A stretch of DNA of 64,000 nucleotides from Trema orientale (lineage: Eukaryota; Streptophyta; Magnoliopsida; Rosales; Cannabaceae), in the NCBI GenBank assembly GCA_002914845.1, contig JXTC01000381.1, positions 219,976 to 283,975 on the forward strand, written 5' to 3'. The notes beneath the pieces were generated by a model that was not told the origin of the DNA, did not search any database, and saw only the letters and a list, made by a program, of their open reading frames with translations. Positions 23,282-36,484 of this stretch are shown piece by piece. The first letter of the stretch is position 1. Each line of letters begins with the position of its first letter. A program made the position numbers and the translations under genes.

Positions 23282-26200
23282 CTTCAAGAAAAATGGAACA
23301 GCTCTTGCATAGTCTAATGAATAATGGTCCACGTCTCATACTTATACATTACATGATACATACAAGTACAATAATACGTTCCTCTCCGGAAATCTCAAAA
23401 ACTGGTATAGAGCTTGAGAAATCGGGTCACAAGATCTGGCAGAGGACACAAAAACATTCTGTCTGAAGAGTTCAACTAAGTCCTTAGCCTTTCCATGTTT
23501 CCCTAAAGAATGGGACTTGATGCAGTCTGATTCAGAAAAATTTTACTTCCTGAGGTTATTAATTTATTACTCTTTTTTATTTTGAAGCATTTTTTTTTTT
23601 TTTTTGAGGGATTGAAGCATATTAATTTATTATACTGAAGAAACTAAACTTTAAACAATATTTGGACACGAAATTAAGAAGGTGCATATGTGGAACTATA
23701 CCATAAGTTTTGTTGCAAGGTTCTAACTTATTTCAAACTCAGTTAATCATTTTGGGAATTAAACGAAGGAACAGATTGACATACAAATCAGTAAGAATTT
23801 CACATTTCACATTTACTATTTTGGCTGGAGTAATTTAATTATTTTTATCTGTAACATCTAGCTTGATCCTGTGCAATAATAGGTTGGGTCTTGTTTTCTG
23901 ACATTAACTGAAAAAAAAAATGCTCGAATAGCTGAATTAAATGTGATGATTTTCGAATCATTATGAAAGATTTCCATAGTGGCTTCCTCTTGTTATGAAT
24001 ATTAATCCTTTGTCTCCTTCAAACTTGGAAATGTAGGCTTTCTTAGTTTCTTAAAATATGAAGCATGTTATAATTTTGTTATGTACTAAAAATTCGTGCA
24101 TCATCTGAACATAATACAAGCATCTTTGTCTTAATTTGTTTTTTTAATAGAAAGAAGGAAAAAAAAAGCACGTGGTCTAATTGTCTAGAAAAATGCGAGA
24201 TGATCTTTATTCAACCAAAATTTAACTTTTTCAGGGTGCTGAGGTAATGCAAATTAAAGAAAAATTGACCAATGTAGGTTGGTTCGAATAATAAGGTCTA
24301 CCAAAACATTTCGAGAAACAATGAATCTGGGGTCTTACAGTCTTAGCAGGCTTACTATTCTGGAGTTTTTAATATTTATATCCGGAATTATGGGTTACTC
24401 CAAAACTGAAGGTTCTACAGCCTAATTAATAGCGAAAACAATAAAAAAATGAGAAAAAAAAAAGTAAAAAAGGATATTATTATTATATATATATATAAGG
24501 CTTCTTTTTATTTTTTATTTTTTGAAAGCATATATATATAATGCTTCTTGACTATGACTGGTGACTTTTTTGTTCTATTGTCTTGGCACCTTGCACCTTT
24601 TTCAGGTCTTTCCTCTATGGATCTTGACTGGCGGCCTTTTCTAGATCATTGTCCCCTAAGAGGTCATTTATTTCATCTATCTTTTGTTTATTTGAATGTT
24701 ATTTATTTATTTAACCATGTTACTTAAACTAAGATATAATACAAATACTATGGTGCAGTGTCAAAGGCTCAGAGCCACTGAATTCTCGAATTGTCAAACA
24801 CCAATCCATGCACCGTGCACGCACCTTTTAGTAAAACAGGAGCTATGAAATATTGGGGGGAAAAAAAACAAAACAAAACAAAAAAATCACGTAATTACAG
24901 AGTAACAATACACTTGAACAGATATTTGGAAAATTTTACCAAGCACAAGGTGTTTTCTATGATACAATATGCATATATAGTACTAATTATAGTACATCAA
25001 CGAGTCACGTTAAGATTATATATCGAAATTATAAAGCATATAAATTTAACGAAATTTAAGAAAACTATGATGGTTCAAAAACATTCATTGCGGAACAAAG
25101 ATTTCTTTTACAACTTATCCAAGAAATTTTCAAGATTGAATATTATCCTTCGGCTGCATGCTTACTACTGTTAGCCTAAGTGTGTGTACACATATATTTC
25201 TTGTTGTCAAATGTGTACGTATGAGATTGGTTTTACACTAAAGAAGGATTGAAATTTCACCACCGCTCAAATGAATCCACTATATGCTAATCCACTATAT
25301 GCTATAATATTACACTAAAACTGCAAGTACGAGAATAAGTAAGAAAAAGAAAAAAAAAAAAAAAAAAAAAAAGCATTTCAAAACAAGAGAATTAATTTGG
25401 AGATATACATCAAAATTACCCATATGCAGAATGCCAATTCCAAGCCGAAGTCTCTGACCAAAAAACCAAAACGAAGTCTTGCTTGCTTGATTGGTTCAAG
25501 ACCCAGCTAAAATTTTTAGATAGCAAATTAATTGACCTGACTAAGTTGATACCTTTTGACTTGGTAATATGGCTGAGTCAGTTGCATACCCAATTATGTT
25601 AATTTGGATTTATTGCCCTTGTGCCAGACAAAGGAAATGTCTTTGTTGACTTAGCAACTCGCTGAGTTGGCTCACTAAATATATACCCAATCAACTCGGT
25701 AAATTTTCTTGTACTATATTTTCAACCAAGTGGAAACTATTGGTTCTTATTTTCTTTAGTTCAGTTTTTTCAACTACAAGCTTGAATAATGTCCAGTTTT
25801 TACTACTATCTTTTTAGCCAGGAAGAAACTCGGTTCGTACCTTCTTAATTTCGTCAGTTTTTTCAACCGCAACTAGAAAAAGTCTTATATTTTACCGTGA
25901 CTATTAACATTACAATATATGCACATATATATATATATATATATAGATATATGTGTTTGTGTGTATATACGTAATATATGTATATATATATATAGGATAG
26001 TGACTTAATGTATCCACTTGGCATGTGTTTTTTTGTAAAACCACTTGTATCACATGTTCTTATCCTGTTTTCTTTATATTCTATTGCTAGCTTAGTGACG
26101 TATTTATCGTATATATCATTAATTATTGTATGTTTCTTTTTTGGCTGGAAGTTTTGTATATTATATATGTTACTTTCGTATATATTTCATCCGTGATCTT

Positions 26201-26640
26201 GGTATCTATAGTACTTATTTTATGCGAGTAATTACGTCTTCCATTAGCTAATTATATATGTATGTTGGAATCAGAAATGAATATACAATTATATGATTAG
26301 AGAGTGGCAGCTATATACTAGATGTCTCAATTAAACAAGTTTCTGTCTACGTACAATGATATTAAGTATTACCAAAAAAAAAAACATAAACTATAAAAAT
26401 ATCTTCGAAGTTTTGTGAAATTATATCTAAGAGCGCAGGCCCTAAATCCGGGCGGCCAGACCCATGAATTTTTTAATTTCCATTTATTAATATTTTTTGC
26501 TGAAATTCCAAGTATTAGATTAATTGTATTCGTTCATATATATATATATATATGCTCTTAAATATACGTATATGATCTCCTTTCAAAAAAAAAAAAAAAA
26601 CGTATATGACCTGAAGTCCCTTAATTAACGGATATATATA
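23282..26640. other. Intergenic DNA, no gene seen
   Basis: The first few hundred bases are the Moco sulfurase 3' flank. The rest is AT-rich with (TA)n runs at 24483, 25925 and 26540 and a long A tract at 25351-25372. A 127-codon frame at 24791-25174 is basic, shows no recognisable domain and is probably chance. Confidence 0.55.
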
Positions 26641-26644
26641 TATA

Positions 26645-26879
26645 GGTTACGGTATTTTTTTTTTTTTAACCTATGTGTAGGTATTTTTTTTTCAGCCGTT
26701 GGATCATCATCTAATGGTGATCTAACGACTATAATGAAATGCATAAAAAGACGTGTATTATTAATGCTATTTCTCTCTCTTACTTTTTACTATAAAAAAA
26801 TGTGCATGATAAATTTTCATTGGACAAATTGATACCTATGCATAGGTAAAAAAATAAAATACCTACTGAATTGGTGCCC
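26645..26879 (+). mobile_element. (TA)n-associated MITE, copy B
   Basis: Same layout as the element at 437-675: left end in a (TA)n run, internal GTTGGATCATC ... GTGATCTAAC hairpin, AAAAAGACGTGTATTATTAA core, and a right end TACTGAATTGGTGCCC running into (AT)n. The left terminus is shortened. Confidence 0.8.
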
Positions 26880-26913
<34 letters not shown>

Positions 26914-29340
26914 GTGTATATATCCTGAAAGTCAACCTAATTTTAACTCTTCTTGGATTTACTTAATTTTATAATTTTTCTGTAATCTGTTACGTATGAA
27001 ATAGAAAAACGAATTATACTGATTGATGCAAGGTTTATATTTCCTTCTATAGTTTTCTTGTTAGTGAAGAATTCTGAAATACTAGTTGTTATAATCAGAA
27101 AACCCCACTTTCTATCAGTATGAAATATATCCTTCCTTTTTCAAATTATTGGGCATAATTTAAAAGATGTATAAGTACATACGTGGCTACTATTGATTCA
27201 ATGTATTTTAAGTTCCGGTTGTGTCCTTCAGTATATAAATTACTGTTTTAACTTTATGAACATTCAATCCATATATAGTGATCATGAATATTCCAGAGTT
27301 AAAAATTAACTCAATAATTCTTTTTCTTTCAATTGCAACTCTGATCATTAATGTTAAACTATAAACAAAGCATACGGGTATTTGTGTCATTTAATTTGAT
27401 AGAACAGCTTGTCAAACATACATAGTAATCTAGTCATTGATGCTATTAATTATTTTTCTAATTTCATAATCCATATTCCTATACTTGCTTTCGATAATTC
27501 GATTCCAGTTTCATTCTTTCAAATACGAATAGTAATCTAGGCAGAGTACTGAGCAATGGTGCTATCATAGTATTATTTGAGTTGCACAATGTGAATTGTG
27601 AAGTCATGTGACCCTATCAATGACGTTAGTGGGCATCCCTCTCCAACATTGCGGATGCTTAGTTTGTGGGTTATCTCCCCATCATGTGTTAGGTTTGTTA
27701 CTCAAAATCTGGTCTTTGGAGTCGGTATGCATTAACAGTAGTATACGCACTCTCATTTATAGTCTTCATTACAATTTCAAAATGTGTTAACTATTATTTA
27801 TAAATTACTTTATTGTAATTTTTTATGGTATATTAATTAACCATTGTGTTTCGTAAAACTAATAAACTAATACATGTTTTTGTTACTTTATGAGTGGATG
27901 ATAAGACGAAGAATCTCATTTTTCAATTAAATTGAATGTCCTCGTGAGGAAAAAAATAATTACTTATCTAAAATAGCATATTTAATTTCTTCCCCTAAAA
28001 AACTGAATATTAATTTTTGGGCTGATATTAACTCTCAAATCCTCAGGTTCCAGTAAATCCTTAGGGGGAAAATAAAATAGTACAAATTAAAGACATATAA
28101 ACACACAAACAAATATAATTCGACAGCGAAAGATTTTGAGTACGTAAGTGGACTAAAGAAACTGATGGCTTTTAGACTACTTCTAGATTGATAATTTTAA
28201 TTTGGACTTAGATATTTGATACAATCATACAAAGTCGTGAAGACTTAATTATTTCAATTGTTGAACATCGAAACGAAACATGAGCTGAGCTATCTTTTGT
28301 TCATGGGCAAAAGTCAAAGGCTCTAATATTATATAGGCGTCACAAATTTAATTGTTTGACAATTCTTTATATAGATGACAATTAATCGAAATATTCATCA
28401 CAAATATATGTATATATCCTATAACTATAAGCCAATAATAAGATAGCAGCTTCTAGTGCTCTATTGGTTTGATTAATTTTAGTACCGAAAGCAGCAAAAA
28501 ATGTTACAACATATTCTATTAATTTCTACTTTTATAAATTGTAGTATTTTCAAAAGCACGTGGTTAAGATGATGTCCTAATCAACTTCAGATGATGTCCT
28601 AATCAACTTCAACTTATTATAAAATGTCGTATAGACTAGTAAGACTTTCAAAGGCACGTGCTAGCTTGGGATGATATGTCTTCTTCTTCTCTTTTTTTTT
28701 TTTTTTTTTCCTGTCGTTTTCCTCATTTAGTATTAGAATTAATTCGTTTCAATGTTTCTTGTTTTGAAATTAACGAGAAGTATGGATATATTAATTAACA
28801 AACAATTGTAGTCATTTTATCCGGCTGATTACGCGTCCGTGGTCCCACTTTACGTAAGTAAAAATGAAATTGTGTTCCACAAGAATAAGAAAGAAGGGAA
28901 AGAAAATGAGAGGGAGTGAAAGAGAGAGTCCATATGGTTTGGTTTTGACCAAGTGAAGCAACAATTTGCTGATTAACAAAAAGTGATCAAGCAATAGTAT
29001 TTATACTCTTAGTTCTCCTCTCCAACATAGTAGAGCTGAGTAATATTACGAATAGCAATTACAATTCCAATTATTTTTTACTATGAGTTGCCATCATTCA
29101 AGTAGATTATATTAATTATAAGATTATATTATATATATATGTTAGGCTCGTGAAATTGAAAAAGTGAAATTAATGTTACCTACGATATAGTACTTTGTAG
29201 CAATCACAATTTCACAAAGTAACAAGTTAGCCACCACATTAATACTAAAAAAAGAAAAAAAAAGTTAGCACTGGATTTTTTTGGTATTGGAGTTGGCATC
29301 CTTTTATTATTCTTTTATATTTATGTCAGAGATAAACTAA
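26880..29340. other. Intergenic DNA, no gene seen
   Basis: AT-rich with short frames. Holds a (TA)n run directly after the MITE and a perfect 22-bp tandem duplication (28567-28588, 28589-28610). Confidence 0.55.
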
Positions 29341-29348
29341 CTATTAAT

Positions 29349-29549
29349 ATAAAGAAAGAATAATGTTATAGGCACCAATGGTGCTCAGCAGCATAATGAT
29401 GTGTCAGTTTGTCACTGGCTAATTATAATTATAATTCAGATGGGGCCTATGTGAGACCTAATTTATTAATTAAAACATCTAGTGATAGATAGACATGTCA
29501 TTGTCGTGCTGGACACCATTGGTATCCCATAACATTGTTCATAAAGAAA
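29349..29549 (+). mobile_element. Short Mutator-like MITE with 9-bp target duplication
   Basis: A 183-bp element (29358-29540) has inverted ends GAATAATGTTATAGG and, reversed, GAACAATGTTATGGG, each leading into an ACCAATGGTG block. ATAAAGAAA flanks it on both sides (29349-29357, 29541-29549). The 9-bp duplication points to the Mutator superfamily. Confidence 0.82.
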
Positions 29550-29741
29550 AAGATTTAGCTAAGTAACTAGCAGTTATACTTATACGAAAAACGTATGAAG
29601 GTTAGTTATAGAAAGGATCTATCTAGCTATAGCTCTAGTTACCTAATAATTTGATGCATACTAGAAAGAAAATTCTAAGTAAAGCATTAATAATTCCACA
29701 AAAAATTCTTGAAAATGGAAAAGTTCAATCAATATATATAT

Positions 29742-29906
29742 GGAATATTAATATTATTTTTTTTTTTAAAGTGGGGCTTAACTAATGACCACCACTTACT
29801 ACAAATTAAAGGAAAATGACACACACACATTACCAAGGTTTGAACCCCTGACCCCCCCAAACACACACACAACCCTCAAACTTTGGACCAAGGAATATTA
29901 ATATTA
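29742..29906 (-). mobile_element. SINE-like retroposon
   Basis: A 135-bp body (29757-29891) is flanked by a perfect 15-bp duplication, GGAATATTAATATTA (29742-29756, 29892-29906). On the minus strand it has a polymerase III B-box-like GGGGTTCAAACCTTGG and ends in an A-rich tail (seen as T's at 29757-29766). Target duplication, tail and B box fit a tRNA-derived SINE. The A box is weak. Confidence 0.75.
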
Positions 29907-30902
29907 AATTAAGGTGTTGATCAGCAATCTTTAGTTTCAGAACTCTTTTAATTTTGTGGCCAACATCAACACACGCAACGATATTATAGCTTGTTGCTGT
30001 ATAGAAATAGCTGGTTTTCATATTTATCTTTTTATGGTCTTGTTTCTGGAATTCTGATTTCGTCTCCTCTAGTTGACATCTTTGAGCCTAAATCTTTTGA
30101 ATAAATGAGTTGACTATTTCCTTTGCCGTCCAAATAATTAAGCGTTTTATTTTTGTTTTATTATTTTTTTGGGATTGGACTATATATATATATATTTGTA
30201 TGAATTAATTGAGCTACGTACGTACCTCATCGGTATTAGCCAATTACCAAATAGAAGGGGGAAAAAAAACCAGAAAAAGGGAAAATAAAAATACTAGAGC
30301 CAATTGAGAAACAAGCAAGTAACACAAAAACCAAGAAGTGTTCTCTATGCAACGTTATAATACGTATATGCTATGTCATATCTAAAATTTGAAACAAAGG
30401 GTCAAAAATAAAAGAAAGACAAAATATTTATCGAAATACATAATCAGAAAAGACAGAATTAAACATGAGAGTGATGTAAATACCATATTTGCCTCTTAGT
30501 CCACCTGAACGTTAGTTGGCATGTCATGATTGGTCCACAAGAATAGAAAAGAGAGTGCTAAGTCTTGACTAATTAATAATGGATTCCGATTCTACCCATT
30601 TTGTATATATGGAGGAGTCTTATTTGCAACACAAATTAATTGTAAGGATTCCATTTTTCATTGAAAGCTAGCCTTAGTCAAACTTACGACCATTGACCAT
30701 GATAAATAATCAACCAACCAACTACTCTCAATTATGACTTATATATATGGGACAACCTTCTCTTTATCCTTATAGCTAGCAAGCAATTAAGTTACTATAT
30801 ATGAGACTTTTCATTTCCTTCATATATCAGAGGGAAAAGAGATCGATCATACAAGAAGGTTTATGCTAATTTGGAGCTATAGATCATAATTAGAAGATAA
30901 TC
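29907..30902. other. Upstream region of the NAC gene
   Basis: No gene. TATATAT motifs at about 30738 and 30796 are candidate TATA regions. The 60-bp leader before the NAC start is purine-rich. Confidence 0.45.
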
Positions 30903-32893
30903 ATGGGCAGCAGTGTTAATACTAATTATACTACTAAAGTTAGTCATGTATTAGCAGATGACCATCATGATCAAGATCAAGTTGAAGACGTTCCACTTCC
31001 AGGGTTTAGGTTTCACCCAACAGATGAAGAGCTTGTGGGATTCTATCTTCGCCGGAAGGTTGACAGAAAACCAATCAGCATTGACCTCATCAAATCCATT
31101 GATATCTACAAATATGATCCTTGGGATCTTCCAAGTACGTTTCCGATGATCATTATCACTAATTAGCTAGCTATAACTAGCCATGTGTACTTTGCTTTGT
31201 TTGACGGTGTTTTTATATTAAGCAGGAAAGATGTATTTAGGGTTCGGTTCAGGAGTATATAAGATGTTGATTGCATGCATACATACATATATATATATAT
31301 ATATTTAAAAATAAACTACATATTTAGTTTAGTATACAGCCTTTACTATAAAATTACATAAATATATATTTGCTAAGCGCATGGTTCCAATTATTTCCAT
31401 TAATAAATCAATCTATATGTATGTATATTTAATTTTCTGAGACTTTGTACTAATTATTTAAAAGATAACTGGGTTTCGAAAGCAGCAAGTTTCCTAACCT
31501 GTGCTGCAGGGGAATTCATTTAAATGATAGATATCTTTTATATATTAAATGATCGGTGTACATGTGACATGCATGCATGAAAATAATAGTAAAGCACATT
31601 GTTAGAAGCTAGTTATACATGGATATATATATATGTGTTCTATATAAAATTAAATTTGGCCTCCCATAGATAGAAAAGGCTAACTTAGTCTCTAATACGA
31701 TCACTATATATTTACGCAGAAGCCTCATGTACTGCTGGAGATAAAGAGTGGTATTTCTTCTGTAAAAGAGGGAGAAAATACAAGAACAGTATAAGACCAA
31801 ATCGAGTGACCGGTTCCGGATTTTGGAAAGCAACGGGCATCGACAAGCCAGTACATTCTCATGGAGAAGGCAACAATACTACTAAATGTATTGGACTCAA
31901 AAAAACTTTGGTGTACTACAGAGGAAGTGCAGGAAAAGGCACCAAAACTGATTGGATGATGCACGAGTTTCGCCTACCCACCATTAACGACACTATTACT
32001 ACTACTACCGCCGCCACGGCCAATGCTATTCGCCCTAACAACGCCACCAAGTCCGATCCCCAAGAAGCTGTAAGTAGTAAACAAAATCAGATTCTCTGTC
32101 AAATTTTTAGAATCTCGATCATTCTTCATCTAACTAGCTAGTTTATTCATGCATGCATGTACAAATTAAAAAACTAAACTAAAGTAAATAGTATCAAATT
32201 ATAAAATTAAGATATGTGGCACGAACATATATACGTACAATTCCATAACAATCGAATGGAGAATGTGAGATGAGACTCAAAATTTTGGTCATATATAGAG
32301 GAGTTAGATTGTTGATTAATAAGATCTTATTTCCTATACAAAATATATATTCTACACGATTTGTTATCAAATTATAAAGGTTTTTTGTTCTGAATCTCAT
32401 CTATCATTTCCGGATTCATTTGCAGGAAATATGGACTTTATGTAGGATATTCAAGCGAAACGTGTCATATAGAAAGTACACATCGGATTGGAGAGAACTA
32501 TCTGCGAAAGTACGTCATCCCTTAATGGAGACAAGCTCCAAGAAATGTAGCATGGAGTACTCTAACAACAATAACATGGTCAATCGATCAGAAGCTAGCA
32601 ACTACATCGATTTCAGTACTCCAGTAGTTTATCATGAGGAGAAAAAGCCTATTATAAATCACATCATGAATAATGGAATAGGTACCACTAATCAGTTGCA
32701 ATATGTTAGTCAATTGAGCTCCATGTCCATGGCCATGTCCCATCTATCGTCCATGGATTCCTTGATGTCAAGCTTTTCATCGTGCCAAGACGATCAGGAA
32801 CAAAAAAATGATCAGATTTTTACGTCCGCCGATTGGGATGAGCTTAGAGATATTGTAGAGTTTGCTAGCACTCTTGATCCAGATCTTGTGTAA
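30903..32893 (+). CDS. JUB1: NAC transcription factor, JUB1/NAC042 type
   Basis: Three exons, 30903-31134, 31720-32069 and 32426-32893, join in frame into 349 residues. The NAC domain shows its usual blocks: [22 protein letters not shown] (A), [12 protein letters not shown] (B), [18 protein letters not shown] and [17 protein letters not shown] (C), [29 protein letters not shown] (D) and [12 protein letters not shown] (E). The spacing, the YYRGSAGKG block and the ending with [12 protein letters not shown] match the JUNGBRUNNEN1/ANAC042 group, which restrains hydrogen peroxide and senescence and drives phytoalexin genes in some plants. The middle is low-complexity ([22 protein letters not shown]). 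The acidic C-terminal tail is a likely activation region. The N-terminus carries extra residues before the NAC domain. A decayed copy of the last exon lies at 41915-42345. Exact orthology is not proven. Confidence 0.9.
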
Positions 32894-33284
32894 ATATGTT
32901 AATGTGGTTGCTAGTACTCGTCTTGTAAATTGATGCAGTCTAGAAATTAAGCAGTGTTGGGTGCCGGAATGTTAATTTGGATGATTTTAGGTACTGAATT
33001 TTTGTCACCCCCCCTTAACCTTCTTACGCAGCACTATAGGAGTTGTTATATCTCTGATATATACACATGTTGTTTACATACATAGGATTTGTAATACCAT
33101 CATCTCATTAATTATTTGTGTTTGATTCTAAATAATATTATTTGATGCCCCATTTTGTGAGTAGCTCTACACATCTTTTTAATTCGTTCTAAATATTAAC
33201 TCATAACTTAAATGATATGAAATCATATTCTTAATTATTAGAAATGGTTAGTCTTTATTGTAGAAAGTAACTTAAAAATCACAA

Positions 33285-34013
33285 TTAATGTACAGGACAA
33301 ATTGTATCTTTATTCTCAAAACTATGGCCTTTATGCAATTATGCCCTCTAAATTATTTCTCTTCGTAAGAATTCCCTCCGAGCTATTCGATTGCGTAAAA
33401 AATTCCCCTTCTGTTGATTGAAGTGTGTTTGTAAATTAACGGTAAAAAAGACGTAGCAAATATTTTCTAAATTTTTTTATTAATGTATTTAAAAAATCAA
33501 ATTAAATTCATAAAAATAAAATAAAATAATAAATTTTTTCCTTTTTCACCTCCTTCCTCTTCGTCGTCTTCTTCTTCTTCTTCTCTGCTTCTTTTTTTTT
33601 CCCCCTTCGGGTGTGTAATTCAACATTATCTTCATCATCTAGCTAAGTCCTCTTCAACTCAAAACTTTCTCACTTGATGGTCTCTGATCTGATTCATCAT
33701 TTTTCAATCTGACTGCGGATTTGAACTTCCTGGACAACGGGTGTGGATCGGTGACTAGATCAAGACGGGTCGAAAGGGTGACTCATCTTCGTCACTAAGA
33801 TTTTTTATATGCTTATTTTTTGATATGATCAGGGTTTTTTTGTAATGGAATTTGTTTCATTTGTATAGAATAATTATTTTTTGACAAATTTTTTTTCAAT
33901 TAGAAATTAGATTTCTCCTTTCATGTTTGGTTGCTGAACTTGAATGAATTCAGGTTTGTTCAAGATGTTTTATTTTTGTCGTGAAGTTATCTCTCTTTTG
34001 GGCCATTAACTTT

Positions 34014-34072
<59 letters not shown>

Positions 34073-34732
34073 TGTATGTATTTTTTGTTGTAATATTTCA
34101 TGATTTTAAAGACTATTTCTTCTCCTCTAGTGAAAATTTTTCTAGTACTCTTCTGGCTAATAGCTGTGAGTTAGGATCCATTAATTGTTTTATTAAGCTC
34201 AAAATTATATAAAGCTAGCAATGAAGCTCAAAGATTTCATAATTCTAATTTCAGAGGATCTTTATCGCTTTAACTGATATATATGTATATATATATATAT
34301 GTATGTCTTTTCTCTTTGTTGAATAAAAGTATTTATGATTATATTAGTTGTTTGCTATTATGAGAAAGCATAAATTATTTACTCATAAATAGTTGGTGAA
34401 TAGCATAAATCTGTGAAATTGAGAATGTTTTGTAGAACCCAGTTCATGAACTCAGTAATGGTACAACGAGAAAAACAAAAAAAAGTGAAAGGGAAAAGAT
34501 TTTTTTATTTTTATGAATTTAATTTAATTTTTTAAATACATTAATAAAAAATTTAAAAAATATTTGCTACATCATTTTTACCTTCAATTTATAAACAGAT
34601 TTCAACAGAAGGAGAATTTTTTACACAACTGAATATTTCAGAGGAAATTCTTACAAAGAGATATAGTTTAGGGAGCAAAATTTTGCATAGGCGATAGTTT
34701 GGAAAGCAACGATACAATTTGTCCTTAATGTA
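33285..34732 (+). mobile_element. 1.4-kb Mutator-like element with non-repeat interior
   Basis: Inverted arms of about 250 bp (33293-33540 and 34490-34724) begin AGGACAAATTGTATC on both ends and share the block around ATTTAAAAAATTAATGTATTT. TTAATGTA flanks the element at 33285-33292 and 34725-34732, an 8-bp or imperfect 9-bp target duplication. The interior (33541-34480) includes a TC-rich stretch, a GC-richer piece near 33700-33790 and a long (TA)n run. It looks unlike the arms and may be captured host DNA, as in Pack-MULEs. Confidence 0.78.
34016..34070 (+). repeat. Long (TA)n microsatellite
   Basis: About 27 uninterrupted TA units inside the Mutator-like element. Confidence 0.95.
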
Positions 34733-36484
34733 TAAGTTTTCCTCCACTCTTATTAATTGTAAAATAAGAAGCTATATATATTGTTGAAGTTATGAATCCA
34801 AAAAAGTAGTTGGCATATTTATCCTTTTTCCGTGCATTAGTTTTATCATCTCAAGTTCAATTAATTCCATAACTATGATGATTAATTTCATGGCTAAGGG
34901 ATGACCCTAATATGATAGTTTTTTTAGTTTCGGACTCTTTATTTCATTAGTAGTTATCATGATTTATGATCCAATTATGAAGGGAATATGACGTACTACG
35001 TGGAGAACAATGATCCACCTATTACCTGTGACAATATAACACAGCTGAATTTAATTGTAAAATGAGTGTTTTTATTACTATATTTGGAAATAACTTATCC
35101 TAATAATAGTAATTCAGAATCTTGTTCCCAATTTTTTCTTACAGTGAATATTGAATCAAATATAGTAATTCTTATTTTAATTGAAATTCTTGTAATTTCA
35201 CTCTCTCATGTTTCTAAATATTCTTTTTCCCCCCATAAAGAGACTCTATTTGTAATTGCACTATTTATTTAGAGTAATGTTACAAATTTTGAAACATTAA
35301 CTAAAAAAAACTTGAATATTGATGTGCATAGCACTATATAATTTGTTAGTTATTATCTTTTTTTTTCACCCTGATCACTCATCAAATGCCACATATAATG
35401 TTACAGATTACATCATTCTTGTTTAAATAATTAAATCTAGACAAAATGGTCATAACGTTTTTAGCAGTTTTCTTTTACGAATGAAACTAAGTTTTTATTC
35501 TCTTTTCAATTTATCTTAAAATATTATTCATGAATCAACAAAGGTTTAGATTCGTTTAACTTAATCTTTCTTTAGCACCCTACAAAAAGTTGACTAACAA
35601 ATCCCAGTAAGTAAAAAGAAAAAAAAAAATTGACGAACAAATTCAATGGGACAGAAGGAAAGTAAATTTTCTTCAAATTATTGAAACAACGAGACATTAA
35701 TATATACTGCTCGACACAATATATTGAAATTTTTAATTTTTCGAAAGGAGTGGCATATTTAGAAATATGTAGTATATATATTAACATTGATCCTAATTCT
35801 CTATTAATTAACAATTTGATATATTTCTAGCTAGGTATGTTCCTTTTATGCATTGTAATTTTCACTTTTTTTTTTCCTTTTAAGTTTTTGATAATTTTTT
35901 CATTTTGTTTTGTAAGAACCTTTCAACCCTGCTGCCTTGGCAATACAGAATGTAGTTTATTTCATAAGAAGAGAATTTTTCATGTTCCACGGGACCCATA
36001 CATATACGCCTATACATATTTGTACGCATAACATATATATATTTTTTAGGAAATTAGAATGAGACTGCTCAGTACTTACTGAGCTTTACCTTTGACACTC
36101 CTTTTTCACTCTTAAGTTCTGTAGTGGTTTTTATCGACGTTCAATATTACCTTTTTTCTCTCATTTTCTCAGTCTCTGAATTTCGATTTGATATTTTCTT
36201 ATTGGATAATTTCGGTGTAAAACTGTAGGAACTGCTATTCTTCAAAAAAATATTTCCCTGGCCTTTTTCCGTTAACACGTATTTGAATTTCTTGGCTACC
36301 AACAAAAGTAGAATTGTTAGAAAGAAAAACTGGCATTATTGTTTCAAAAGCCAGTCACATTGTACTCCTTATGGAAGAGTTTGTTTCACGAAATCCTACA
36401 TATGGGATACTATCACCTAGGGTCCCCATCATTTCTCCGATATATCACTTTAGTTCTTATTCTTGTTTCTTGTTTTTGTAGCAT
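34733..36484. other. Intergenic DNA, no gene seen
   Basis: AT-rich; all frames are short, hydrophobic or low-complexity and show no family motif. Confidence 0.55.

Noticed and set aside
24791..25174. 127-codon frame in intergenic DNA
   Set aside because: Basic, Lys/Asn/Ile-rich, no domain, AT-rich context and no promoter; probably chance.
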